The position numbers were made by a program, and so were the translations under genes. Under the pieces are notes generated by a model. The model was not told the origin of the DNA, made no database searches, and was given only the letters and a program-made list of their open reading frames with translations. Source: Lumbricus rubellus (taxonomy: Eukaryota > Annelida > Clitellata > Crassiclitellata > Lumbricidae). From it: a stretch of 64,000 bases of DNA. The DNA lies in contig OX243824.1 of assembly GCA_945859605.1 (NCBI GenBank), positions 6,562,537 through 6,626,536 of the forward strand, given 5' to 3'. The stretch's first letter is position 1; every line of letters starts with the position of its first letter. Below, piece after piece: positions 31,204 to 44,600 of this stretch.

Positions 31204-31262
31204 ACGTGTTACCAATACCAATATTGCTGTTTTTCGGCAGGTGATTTTCGACCGTGTCGTTT
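31204..31262 (-). promoter_or_regulatory. Conserved upstream block, DEG/ENaC gene 6
   Basis: Contains gtgttaccaataccaatatt and cgaccgtgtcgttt, 69-127 bp before the ATG, with a TATA-like ttttataaac between it and the start. Confidence 0.5.
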
Positions 31263-31342
31263 ACACGACTGAACGTAGCCTGCCTGCGCAGATCTGATAA
31301 TAAATTATGTACCTTACAACGAGTGTGCTGATTATACTTCAT

Positions 31343-32049
31343 TCACAACCGATGTTTTGTACTGCATATACGAAAAAATCCAAAAGGTTTCCAATGTAGA
31401 CCTAATGGGCAATTACAACCGTAAATGCATTTTCAATGTCCATTGAAAGTCGTAAAAGGATTCTGCACAGTATTATAGGCTTCTACCGATGCCGTCCATA
31501 ATTATAATTATTAGTTATGTGATGATAGCTTTGCACAATTATGCCTATAGCCTAAGCACTCTGACCAAAACGTCAATTGGCTAGGCCTACTTGAGAGCAG
31601 TTTAGTAACATTACTGGTTTTTAGACTCAACTTTATATATGCGTATATCCAGGCGTATAGACCAAACTGATCGCGTGGTCCGAGGTAGGGACCTTAATCA
31701 GAATTCATTGATCGAACTAATGCACGACACTGGAGATAATTAAGCCTATATTGATAATTAATTATCATTAGGCGGTTGCCATCTGAACCATTCAGAGTCA
31801 AAATGTACGAACAAAACATCTCCATTTTGTTCTCTGTCAGGTTGATTGCTCTCTTCACAGTTAGTCTTGTTTGGTTCTCATTAGTCTAATAGGCTATTGT
31901 CTGACGAGGCTATTGTCTGTCGAGGCTATTGTTGGTCGAGCGTATTCTTGCACTCCTTTTGTTACTCTTTCATTCGAATTTTCATTCGCTGCAGTGGGTC
32001 TACAATGTTTTGCGCTGAATCAATTGGTGAGTAACCTCACGATGTGTTG
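31343..32049. other. Intergenic upstream of the channel array
   Basis: About 700 bp, AT-rich, with a short threefold tandem of ctattgtctgtcgagg-type units near 31890-31945. No gene. Confidence 0.4.
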
Positions 32050-32057
32050 ACGTCATC

Positions 32058-32225
32058 CATGGGCGGAGTTTGGTTTCCGTTCTGTGGGGGCTAACCCCGA
32101 GTCTGGGCCTAGGCCTAATTGGAGGGAGAACCCTGAAAAAGGATACCATTTTCATGGTAAAAAGTTGAATCTGGGTCTTCTTGGAGGGGCTTAGCCCCCC
32201 TAGCCCCTGATGAACTTCGCCCATG
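32058..32225. mobile_element. hAT-like MITE (family D), 168 bp
   Basis: Inverted ends catgggcggagtt and aacttcgcccatg (one mismatch). The flanking 8-mers ACGTCATC (32050-32057) and ATGTCGTC (32226-32233) agree at six of eight positions, both differences being transitions, as in an old target-site duplication. Confidence 0.6.
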
Positions 32226-33112
32226 ATGTCGTCGATGCCTTTCCTAGATGTTGTCTAGTCACTACAGTAATAATTAATATAGCCTACGGGTGCTATATTG
32301 ACTGCTGATCGGTCCCAGGAGACCATGCAGAGGACATTGCTTGTGGAGCGAGAAAGATCTGTGTTTAATCTAGACGTCTCTGGTGTGGGGAGGGAAATCC
32401 AGGAATGATAACCTTCCCTGGGTTCCCTCCCCACAAAAAATCTTGAGTTGTTGATATAAAAAGGGACGTAAGAAAATTTTCCGACCAAAGGGTGTCGTTG
32501 CATGGCGTCTGGGATCAGCGGTTTCCCAAAACAGCCGTTTTTTTTATTAGGTCTACGGCCGCCGATTTCTATTTCGTGACACCGGCTTCAACAACATTTA
32601 CATTTGGCACTTGCATAGATAGGCTAGACCATTATTATTGTTTCCGCGTCAAAACAAGAGCTGCAAAATGCGCCGATAAATAATGTTAACAATTGCCAAT
32701 TAACGGACACCAGAAGTGACCAGATAATTAAGCTATAGTATGCTACATTGTCAGACGGCCTTTCAATAGATAAGCTGCATAGGGGTATGACAATGACGGT
32801 GACGTTGGGACGAGATACATTAATAATTATTGTAGTAACTGCTGGTCACCGCTGCATAATGCGAGACTAGTTAACTTAGGCCTATCATGGCGGTTGTTTG
32901 ACATTATGTCGAGTAGGCTAGTCCTACGTGTGTGTTGCACAAACTAAACGCCCCCAGCAGCGCTGAGAATTCAAAAGGACTTCCATCACAAAGGGCGGCA
33001 AATCGATCGACCGTTTTTTTTCCACATGAAATGGAGTGTTGGTCTTATTATACGGCGATTGCTATTATGGCTTTCTAACACCATGCATTGAGAGAGCGGC
33101 ATCCACATTTGC

Positions 33113-33549
33113 TTTGTTTGTATGCGCACTTGTTACAGCGCCTCTTCCAGCTCTCAACCGCTACTCAGAGGCGCTCCCGACTACAGCGCAGACACTGCAT
33201 CGGAGTTTCGAATCGGGCAGGGAGCCAGAAAAAGATGGATGCATTGAGGCATAGAGAAGGAGAGGCATAGAGAATGAGAGGAAGAGAGAAGGAGGGGAAG
33301 AGAGGTAGAGGGAAGCAAAAAGAAATAGAGCTATCGTGAGAAAGAGACAAACAAGCAGACAGAGAGAGACAGAGTGATCATGCCGAATCGCAAGCAGACA
33401 GAGAGAGACAAAGTGATCATGCCGAATCGCTGAGCAACTGCGAGTGAACGACTTGCCCAAGGTCCCTACGCGGTGGATTGAGAGTGGATTCGAACCTCGA
33501 ACCTTCCGGCTTCAAGGCAACGACGCCACCACTACACCACCGCGCCCCA
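33113..33549 (-). mobile_element. tRNA-derived SINE, copy 4, split by ~200 bp insertion
   Basis: The SINE tail (33113-33216) and tRNA head (33420-33549, B box ggattcgaacctcgaa) are separated by about 200 bp of purine-rich sequence. The insertion includes a 39-bp tandem duplication (aagcagacagagagagaca). Confidence 0.8.
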
Positions 33550-36500
33550 CATTGAGTGAAATGCCAATAGGCCTACATAATTATAATCATTAGGAGTTGC
33601 CGCGCCGCAGAATTTATTTACGTAAATCAATCCTTTATGAAACAAGAAAACGAAATTAAAATTTAATTGTTTATTTGGTGAACAATAATATTATTATAAA
33701 CAATTACCCGATCCGTAGGTAGCCTACATCATGGACACAAAGCAATGAACGATTATAATACAAGGTGAAACTTCAGTTGCAGATCCATCAAAAACATCCA
33801 GTTTTTCAAGTCTACGTTAAAACGAGCTTTGATTACACCTCCACACTTTTTAACCCTGGTGAGGGAACGTGAAGGAAATCCCTCCCCACAATTTCTCTCA
33901 GCTGTGTCCCAAAGTTAGGGTCGGCAAGCTGAAGACGACTGTACAGTGCACATTGCTCGCATCGAGGTGCAAATGTGTAAATTGAATCTCGTCTTCATTA
34001 ATACAAATACACTGGGTGTCACTGAACTCAATGGTGGACTCCATGAGGGAGGCATGCTACTGTACGCCAATTCCGAAGAGGATATTTTCTTTCCCCACAT
34101 TTAGAAACGATTTTACAACACACCAAACGTCACAGAACCACATTCACTGGACCAGTATAATAATAATTATTATGCCATGGGTGACAAGTAGGCTAGCTAC
34201 AGAAATAAATTTAGACATCTCCAGTATCTTAAAACAAGTCATCAAATGTTAATGATAATAATAACACACAACTTAAACACAAACAGTTACGAGTAAAAAT
34301 TTCAAAGATGTACCTGCCGTAAATAAAATAACAGAAAGTAGTAAACAATTTTTAACCACATCAAGAAATTACACAGTTTGTATAAAAGTGGTAAATTCAA
34401 AGTAAATACCAAACATGCAGTTAGTAGCGCAAACCTTGTGGAACTACTCATAAACAGTCAGCCTTAGAATAGGTTACCAATGCATAAAAGAGAAACCACA
34501 ATTCCTGTTCAACAATAAAAACCTACAAACTCAACCTGTACCTACCTACCCAGAGCTAAACTGGCAATGGGAAGAACTAGTTTTAAACAGTTTTCTATCT
34601 GCCTTCCAACAAATCTAACATCAGAACTTGAACATTCTGGAGTAGTTTATCCAACATGAAGGGTTGTTTAATACATAAATTGACACTTAAAATGGCAAAG
34701 TGTTTTTAAATGCAGAAGGTCTGGAAAGATTATAGTTTAACGGGTTAAAACCAACATCAGTTTTGAATTAACAGAAAGTTGATTCTCATAACAATTGACT
34801 TTTAACTACTAACTTTTTAACTAGGCTTTTAACTACCGCAGTCCATATGCAGATCTTGGAATGGCATCTATTCCAACGGGGCAGTAATTGTCAAGGATCT
34901 GACCTGATAAAGAATTAATTGAAAACTGAGTGGCTCCCTTTATCTTCCCTTCTGTCAGCCAATATCAAGCGATTGCTGTAGAAAAAGAACATGTACGAGA
35001 TTACATTTACCCTTAAGTTGCTGCTACGTAGCCTTAAATAAATCCCTCATGAACAAAATGCTAAATAATCCTTAAATAGATCTGCAGACTAATCATCTCA
35101 CTCAGTCCACTGGATTCCACTGCTTCAATCACACGACTAAAAGCCGACTTTCCCTCTGTCACTCACCACAAAAACTCAGACTCAAAGCTCACCAAGGTAA
35201 AATCCAAGGGACAGACAGATCATAGCAGCATTCGACTACGTTGGCATTGCAAAAGAGACACAAAGACTATTGCACCAGTCTACTACCGTAATTGTCATTC
35301 TAAGTATACCATTCGTTCCTGTTCCTCTAATTCCAGCTTTACATGACCCTCTGTCTTGCTAAATGTCTTTCTCCCTCCCTCTATCTTCCCCTCTGTCTCT
35401 CTTGCAATTACCATAGCACAGTCTGAACATTTGAAGACTCATCTTTCTCTCAAGTTATGCAGGCTTTCAAAGTCATGATTGCAAATTGCAGTTACATGAC
35501 AGATAGAAAATACTGTCTTTCTTAAACAACGATTTCCTACATCAGATACTGCCATGTCATGGTACTTCTCAGAAAACCTTTGAAAAGGCATTACCTAAAA
35601 ACTTCAAAAAAGCTGACACAAAAACATCTGATTACTGACCAAAGCCTAGTTACAATACTCAGAAGTAACAACCTATTTGCACGGAACAATAGCTGAAAAC
35701 AATTCATAATCTCCAGTGTTCTTAAGAAGTGCTACTCTAAAGGCAGAAGAAAATAATAAACTGGATAGGCCTACAATAAATAAAATCTTTCAGCCGGAGC
35801 AATGCAAGATCTAACAACTCAAATCAACTGCGCGAAAAAATCACACATCGAGAAAACATCGCCAAAACAGCTGACCACATCCAAAATAACTTGGTGATCA
35901 GAAGCAACATCAGAGATTAGTTACTGCCATCAGTATGGCACAAAGAGCGCACGGATGCAGGATTGCTTCCAACCACCCTCCCATAGGTCCACACAACCTT
36001 CCATTCGGCAGATAGTGTTGGTACATTGAGTAGCAGGATGTGATGGTGCCTTGCACGGCTGCCAACAGTTAAATTCGACTTCTGCAATAACTTGTGATCA
36101 TCCAATCATATGATACAATTGTACGCATACTGCGTTACGTCAGTTTTAAATTAAATGAAGATCATTATAATAACTTCAGTTTCACACAACAGTCATACCA
36201 GTTACTTATCTAAGACTATTCTGCTTGATCATGGTTTCATTGTGTTCGGTCGGGAGCACCTCTAAGAAACATATCCCGAACTGGCGCTATATAAATTTAT
36301 AAATATTATGTCATGAAAGAAAATGCTTACCCTTCAAAACAACTCTACGAACTCACAAGCAAACGTTCAGCAAAAATGGCTTAAAAATAATTACTATTCT
36401 TCACAGTCTCTAGATAAAAGGAAAGTCTCATAGCTCTCGTAGCAAAATCTCAAGAGTCTCAAAGCTTTAACAAAAAGCGTGCATTATAAGCAGCATTAAT

Positions 36501-36922
36501 TTTGGTAGACAATTGCAGGTCATCGTTAAACAGTTGAAGCTGAAGACAAAAGAAGAGGCTTTTAACACAAGGTTGCGTTGTCATGTACCACCATTCAAGC
36601 TGTCCGAAATGCAAGTAAAGAATATCGCACTTCACTAAATAGTGACAACAATTCTGCATATTATTCTGTAAGTCAACTCTTTCCAGAGAAACTTGCACCC
36701 TACACTCTACAGTGAACTATACACCGGTCTCCCTGATACAGTTTTGCGTGGCACTAAAAAATACGGCAGTACAAAACATCAATGTAAACATGCTCGAACC
36801 ATACTAATATTACTTGTAAACATTTAAATAATTGTGGCGGTCACAACATTAAATAGCACTAAACCCTTTCCGACCGATGGTATTTGATTTCCCATCCATT
36901 TACTACACTTTGGTCGGTAAAG
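33550..36922. other. Gene-poor AT-rich region
   Basis: About 3.4 kb without a supportable gene. A LINE-type 3' tail (gcacctctaagaaacatatc, then ggcgctatataaat) occurs at about 36236-36300. A small palindrome with ends ccctttccgacc and ggtcggtaaaggg lies at 36864-36925. Confidence 0.45.
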
Positions 36923-36930
36923 GGTTAAAG

Positions 36931-37268
36931 CAGTGGTTCCCAACCTTTTTTGACTGTAGGGCCACTTTTTCTAAGTTTGAGGACACGTGGGCCACTTTTT
37001 ATTAGTTGAAGAACATTAGGGGGCCACAAGGCTAAAATTTAATAAACTAAAAGCATATGAAAATGTTATAATTGAATCAAAATAGAATGTTTGATGTTAT
37101 TTATAGACAACAAAATAAAATAATTTGAAATAGAAAATAATTGTGTTATAATCCTTTCCAACTCGTAAATTTTTTCATATATTTTGTTAATTCATTGAGA
37201 GATGAGGGCCACTTTTTTAGGCCTGGCGGGCCACTTTTGGCTTGCGGGCCACAGGTTGGGAACCACTG
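36931..37268. mobile_element. hAT/Charlie-type MITE, 338 bp
   Basis: Terminal inverted repeats cagtggttcccaacc and ggttgggaaccactg, flanked by an exact 8-bp duplication GGTTAAAG (36923-36930 and 37269-37276). Ends of this kind are typical of Charlie-like hAT elements. Repeated gggccactttt motifs inside; no transposase. Confidence 0.92.
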
Positions 37269-37439
37269 GGTTAAAGCTATTAGACTGAAACGCTATTTAT
37301 CATAATCATCTGTTGCTAAAAGGCAACTTTAACAAATGTCAGCGTGTAGGGCAAGAACTTAAACGCCACGAAAGAAATAACAAAATAAGCATCTATTGTA
37401 CAAGTGAAAAAATTAAAACATCTGTATTCACACACCACC

Positions 37440-37823
37440 TGCTGACAAAAAAATCGTGGACGTATGTACCATATGTATGTGTGAGCACTTGCTATAGAAC
37501 CCCTCAAGATTTCTACAAAAATCGTGGATGCATGTATGTACATGTAATGATTGTATGTATGTATGTAAATTCTATGTATGTACCATATGTATGTATGTAT
37601 GTATGTATGTATGAGCACTTGCTATAGAACCCCTCAAGATTTCTACTCAGAGGCGCTTCCCACTACAGCGCGGACACTGAATCGGAGTTTCATGCCAAAG
37701 CACACGAGCAACGGCAAGTGAAGGATTTGCTCAGTAACCCAATGTGGCTGCTTTAGGTGGATTCAAACCAGCAACCTTCCGGCTCCAAGAACTGAACATA
37801 CCCCTACACCAGTGTGCCCCACA
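37440..37823 (-). mobile_element. tRNA-derived SINE, copy 5, with duplicated tail
   Basis: The main copy is 37613-37823, degenerate at the tRNA head. Its tail (gagcacttgctatagaaccc) also occurs at 37480-37518, because about 133 bp is tandemly duplicated through a GTAT microsatellite. Confidence 0.75.
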
Positions 37824-38726
37824 ATGTAGTCTTATTGGGACTATATTTTGAACATCACCGGCTACCAATGAATTCACCATTCTTCTAAAAGTATGCCATC
37901 ACAAGTTCACAACACCAGGCGCCAAGGAAGCTGCCTCACATGTTAGTTCATTCTTGCCATTTTGTCATGGAATCATCAAGTAGAAAGTGCTGATCCTAAT
38001 TTGATGGCAATCTTGATTGAAATCCAATTTGGCCTTCACTACCAGTTAAACAAACATCTAAAATTGTCTTAAAATTGTACCTGGTTGCAATTTGTCAATT
38101 GTGTTGATTAAACACGCTTATAGTCAGTAGCAAAGATAGTATTCAAAAACATTCTGAAGTTAGAAAAATTAACAATACCGGTAATAGATTTAAATGACCT
38201 AACCTGCCCGAGCACTTGCTCAACTTTCACAAGAATTTAATGGTTTCAGTTTTAAAGCAACATTTTCCACGATTTAAACAGTAGGCTTTGCTTTTCAATT
38301 AATTACCGGTATTTTAAGACTAGCGCTTCAAACATCTCAGAAACTGACACAATAGAAGCTGCTGTAATTTAAGAATATTAACCCTTTACCAGTTCATTTT
38401 TAAATTTTAAGCCCGTTTTCAGCAGATATTCTCGGGGCAAACGGGTAAAAGATTAATCACATTCCAACTTCAAGATCATGCGGGAAAATTACACCCTCAA
38501 GATTACAACCTATAATCAACTTGGGACTGAGGTTAAATTCACATATTGTGACCAGTGGCACGTCGAACACATTGCAGAAAATCACTCGCATTGACACATG
38601 ATTTGAAAACAACCACCATAATCAAACAGCATGTATATTATATGTGTCTTGTGTATGCATGTGCATACAAGCATGTGTGTGTGTATTTATGTATGTATCC
38701 ATATGTCTGTACAGGGCTGTTTTTAA

Positions 38727-38885
38727 GGAAATTTTAGAACTGCACAACTCCTTTTCTTTCCCATCCTCCATGGTAAATTACTTGCAATCGAAGGACAATG
38801 ACCTTTTTTGCTTGTTTTAACTGTACAGAAGTGCTTCTACAACTGCACAAATCCATTTAGAACTGCACATTTTGTGTACAACTGC
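38727..38885 (+). repeat. Dispersed repeat, partner of 50018-50190 (inverted)
   Basis: Contains acagaagtgcttctacaact and gaactgcacaactccttttc. The reverse complement of 50018-50190 matches along its length. Unknown mobile element family. Confidence 0.7.
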
Positions 38886-38982
38886 ACGTAAAAAAGATAC
38901 CGTTACTTTTTTAATCGCATTAAATGTGCAATGAGCAGCATGTCGTCGTGCATAAGCGTGCACAGCTATCCCAGACTTCCCT

Positions 38983-41579
38983 CTACTGCACCGGATTCGA
39001 CTGAACTTCAATCTCCGTGTACGGCGGAGGAGGCGAATGCGAATCAGCAACAACCGGTAGAACCACGGCGCCTGGCTGATCCGCAGGGTCCTGCCACCAC
39101 TCCCGTGTTTCATTGGCCGGCTGGCGAAACCTCTCAACCGGTTGCTCCCTCCAGACATGCTGTGGATGCGGCCGTGGAGGTGTAAACAGCAGGGGGCGGT
39201 GTTCGTCGTCATCACCAAACTCTGATCGTTCGCTCATCCGCCTTCCGAAGGCAGCGGTGTCCCTCCGTCGGCGCTGGAAGGATTGCCACGGACCTTCGGG
39301 AAACGGTTCCTTGTTTCTCTCGAGAGCGTAGTGGATTGTGAGTCCGATCATTGTGAGCACGCCCCACGCAAGGTAGAGAAGGATATCTGAAAGCAGAGGC
39401 CAGAGAAAAATGATCAGATGAATGACAAAGATCAGTCAATTGAACGGGTCTTTCACAGGGCTGAAAGTGAGCCGGGTCTGTCCGGGTCTCAGACCCGACA
39501 TTCATTCTTTGGCACTTGAATAAAACACTGCTAAATAACGCCCTCTGGCCTAAGAGACCCGGCAATATTTTCAAACCACTTTCAGCCCTGGTCTTTCATT
39601 ACAGAAGAATGCAAATAAGAAGTGCAGTGTTGTATGTATATGACCACTTATAATTAATTACCGGTATTTTTAATCTGTACCAAGGTAGAGAAGGATATCT
39701 GAAAGCAGAAGATAGAGAAAAATGATGAGATGAATGACAGAGATCAGTCAATTGAATGGGTCGGTTGTTTGGTATAGAAGTAAGTTTGTAAATAAGTAGA
39801 ACATTTATCTGTGAAAGACAAAATTAGAAAAGATCAGATATTAGGACAAGATTAATAAATCGATTAAATCATTTAAAAAATAAATTTGGCTTGTTCATAA
39901 GTAGCGCATTATTGTATTGTATTATGTATATGATCATTTATAATTAAATTTTTAAAATCTGTACCAACCCTATCGGAAATTTTATGTTGGCAATTATTAT
40001 GTCGGGCACGATATGGGGAAGAGTTTAACTTTAAATAGCAGCAAAGAATCGGAACTACACACAAAAACACACACACTTACAAACCAAAATCCAAAGGAGA
40101 GACATAGACAAACACATAAACATACACAAACACAAACACACATACACATACAAACTTACACAAACGCACATACATATAAACATACAAGAAAAAGAAAAAA
40201 AGCACAGAGCCTGAATCCCATCAGTTTCTTACCTGAATTCTGGACAGGAAGAAAGCAGTAGGCGCCGATGAAGCTCGGGGTCGTCGATTTCCAAATGCTG
40301 TTCATCAGAATGTACTTGACTCCGCCACGAAGACAAATGTCTGCGGCGAGAATGACCAAGAAGGAACCAACAATGGCACAGGTCAACACGTTCAGCTGTA
40401 AAAGACAATACAACAACAACAACAATACCATTAGTAAATTAAAAATAAATTAGTCAGCGCCTACGTTTGCGAGGTTTTCTCAGCTTTGAGAAGGAAGGTA
40501 AGAAGGAAGGAAGAAAAGGAGGGAGGGAAGGAAGGGAGCGAGGGTAAGAGAGTGAGGGAGGTAGGGAGGGAGGGACAGAAGAAGAAGGGAGGGAGTGAAA
40601 GAAGGGAGGGATGAAGGAAGGATGGAAAGAGGAGGAAGGAAAGGGTTATCAAAATTTTACAATCCTATTCGGCTAATTTCCATACATTGCTTTTAAATGT
40701 AAACATGTTCTTTTCCATTAACCCTTTATCAACCTTAAGTCATTGGGAAGCCAATGCAAATCACCATTAAAGGAATTAATGACTTGCTCGATGCATGAGC
40801 AATAAAGGCTGAAACCCTTTATGATTATGGGGCGTGGGGAAATTGGGGTTCAAACCGATTCAATTCATGTTTGACAGTTACAGCGCTTAACCAGTTCAGC
40901 AGTTAATCTGTTTAACCAGTTTATCGGCCACTTTGGTCCTATAATAACATTGTGAGTACGTCTCTTGAAGAGGTGCTATATAAACTCTTGGAACAAATCT
41001 AATTGACGTAAATGAAATTTTCTAAAAGTTGAATTATAACGCTGAAGTGCTAACCAGTCGTGGTGCGAATGCAACAGGTGCCAACAACGACACGACGATG
41101 CTGACAAAGATGACGTGATACGTGGGATCGACACGCAAGATAACAACGTTACCTAATCAGAAACATATACGCAAGAAATGAATCGCAATGTCACGTAGAA
41201 CTAAATGACACTTTAAATTCAAATCATATATTTAAGAATCTAGCAAAGTAATGTATAGTAAAATAACAATAATATAATTAAAATTAAAATAATAAAATAA
41301 AATAATAATAAATAATAATATTATGCCCTGAAAAGGTAAAACACAGTAACTTCTTACTATAAGAGTCAAAGTTACTGTGTTTTGCCTTTAATATACTGCA
41401 TTGGTATAATTTGCATTGGCATTGTCATAATATTGCAAGTAGTGCAAGCAGTAGATTAACAAATTTTCATACCATTTCATGAATGTACAAAAAAAATTAT
41501 TTGCTCACTATCAGCAAAATAATTACAGCTAGCACACATAAAAATGTGTAGAGACAACCATGAGGTAAAGAATAAGGTT

Positions 41580-41637
<58 letters not shown>

Positions 41638-44600
41638 TTTTTTATTGGTCCGTATGTATCAAGCACACTAAGACATAAGGCAGGAAAAAAGTTGCATAAA
41701 GCATTACAAGTATCACAAATTACCAAGTGGTGAGGCATTAAAAACGATGCTGGTCACGAGGTATCCCAGTAGGATCTCAGTGAATAGAACAGCGAAAGCG
41801 GGGATGCCAACGAACACCCAGAACAGCAAGACGCCACATCCACCAACCGTCGCCACTCCCAGCGACACGTAGAGACAGTCTGCAAGCAAAAAACACACAA
41901 CAGTCTACTTCAATCATATATATATATATATTATATATATATATATAATTAGATATATTATATATAATTATATAATTTATATATATATTATATATGCTAA
42001 TTTATGTATCAAGAAACTCAACAATTAGCGTTGTTACATACCACATAAAAGTGCTGTACATGATCACTGCTTTGAGTCAAAGGGGTTGCCAGTAAGATTA
42101 GTCCAAGGAGGTCCGAGTCTTTGTTTGTTTGTCTGTGTACTTGTTATAGCGCCCCCTTCAAGATCTCTCTACTCAGAGGCGCTCACGAATGCAGAGCGGA
42201 CACTGCATTGGAGTTTCACGTTGAAGCGCTGAGCAATTGAGAGTAAAGGACTTGCCTCTTTAAGGTCCTTTCGTGGTGAGGCGGATTCAAACCTCGAACC
42301 TTCCAGCTTCAAGGCAACGACGCCACCACTACACCACCGTGCCCCACGGGTTGCCAGAGGAACAGAGGGAGAGCAGCTATCAAGGCGGGTGCCGTCTGGG
42401 CAAAGAGTTGGAAGGCGGAGGGTCAGAAAAGTCTGGGTATGAATTCAGGGTATGAATTGAAGCATACACATTACACAACTGCCCAATCTCCAAGATAAAG
42501 GTATGTCTAGCATTGCTAATAAGGTCACGAGTTTCAAAAGACAGCGGCTTATTAAACAGCTAAGAATACCAGACACGGCGCCCAACATGATAGCCAGTGC
42601 AGTCACACAGTTGTCATCAGTGCGGGCTAATTAAATTCTCGGCATGGCAGAATTTCTGGCCGCCTTGGGTCAGGCAAAGACCAGTGAAATGTATTACTTT
42701 ACTAGTCTAGGGAGTTTTCATTGGTTTGCCGTGCTGTATAGCACTGCCACTGACTGTCACAGAAATCTTTTTCTGACAGTTTTATCTGTTTAATTTTTTT
42801 TATATTAATTCCATGATCATCTTAAGATAGAAAAGTATTTTCTGTTGTTGGAAACTTACTTAAGAAACTCCAGTCCGAAAATCTGGCAATCAGGATGTAG
42901 AAAACGAGAAGGGAACCCAAGTAACCAAAGAAGAACAATTCTAAAACACAACAACAACAACAACATGAAAATATGAAAGTAAAAGCTCTCAAAGCCTCCC
43001 TCAGAGATGCCTACTATGTTAGCGACTTAGACCAGATCCTTCCCCACATTGCCATTAACTATAAATGCTTTAACATTACAGAGTGGTGCTAATTAAATAT
43101 AGAAATACTAAATTACTAAACCTATTTAGAAAATGACTAACAGGCAGTTCTTTAAAATGACAAAAACTTGTAAACAAATAACACAAAACGACCAATTGTA
43201 CAAAAATGCTCAATTGTACAAAATGACCAAATGTTTGTACAAACTGACCAATTGTACAAAATGACCAATTGTACAAAATGACCAATTGTACAAAATGACA
43301 AATTGTACAAAATGACCAATTGTACAAAGTGACAAATTGTACAAAATGACAAATTGTACAAAATGACCAATTGTTCAAAATGACTCTAGATGACCAGCAC
43401 TCACCGGTTTTCAAGTAGCGATGTCCAGCACAACAAACAAAGAGGCCGATGATTGCGAGGACTGTCATCAGAATCCTAATCTCAAAGTCACCTACAACAA
43501 TGTCGTTAATTCTTTTCTATCAAACAATTGCGCAAAACATAAATATGTCATGAACGAAAAATTTACAATTACCCTTCATCGCCAATCAATCATCCTAACG
43601 TAACGTAATCAAACGTAAAATCTTGTCGCTGCCCAGTGCCCACAGTGCCCAGTCTACACAAGTACGGAAATCATCTCAGTAAATCACAGTTCCAAATGAT
43701 GTCTACCTGCTCATAATTCATGCGTAGTTTAACTAACACAGAGCATAACACAAAATATTAAACTGCCCCAAACATCAATGATCGCATCAGAGCGTCCAAA
43801 CTGCATGTATGCAAGACAGACATCAGTTCATGAAGAAAAACGTTTAATGAAATGAACCTTGAACCAAGGATTGACACTCACCCTCCTCAAGACAGCCACT
43901 GTCCAGATCATCACACGAATACGTTACAACAGGAACATACGACGCCTGAGTTACGTTACTAGACGTGAGTCCACGGTCAACAGAAACAACGACAACAATT
44001 ACGGTTCCAAGTCCGCGATACGCTGGCACCTTCAGCTGTGTCTTAGCTTTTGCATGCAATGATGTCACCTGCAGAAAATAAGATATTGAGTCGATTTAAT
44101 TAATGTAAAGTTTCAATTAAACATTGCATCATTTTACTTATAGGGCCTACTTTACCTTAATATACCATAATTTACCATAATTTACCATAGATCCTACCAT
44201 AATTTACCATTACCTTATGATAATTTACCATATCCTACCATAATTTACCATTACCTTACCATAATTTACCATATCCTACCATAATTTACCATTACCTTAC
44301 CATAATTTACCATATCCTACCATAATTTACCACATCTTACCACAATTTACCATATTAACATCTTACCATATTTTACCATATCTCACCATTTCTTACCATA
44401 GTTTACCATATCTTACCATAATTTACCATATCATTCCATAATATACCATATCTTACAATAATTTACCTGAATTTACCACACCTTATCTCATTTTATCATA
44501 CAAGGTCATCAGATTTTAAAGTATGGAATTTAAAATTGTTGGTGAAAGACCAAAAAGGTCGTAAGAAAAAATGACCAGTCAAAGGTGCTGCAGTTGCCGC

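Noticed and set aside
33161..33460. Leu/Ser/Phe-rich minus-strand frame
   Set aside because: Translation of the purine-rich insertion within a SINE.
39212..39574. Minus-strand 120-codon frame
   Set aside because: It runs across the intron MITE into the TM7SF3 last exon in another frame; no homology or start support.
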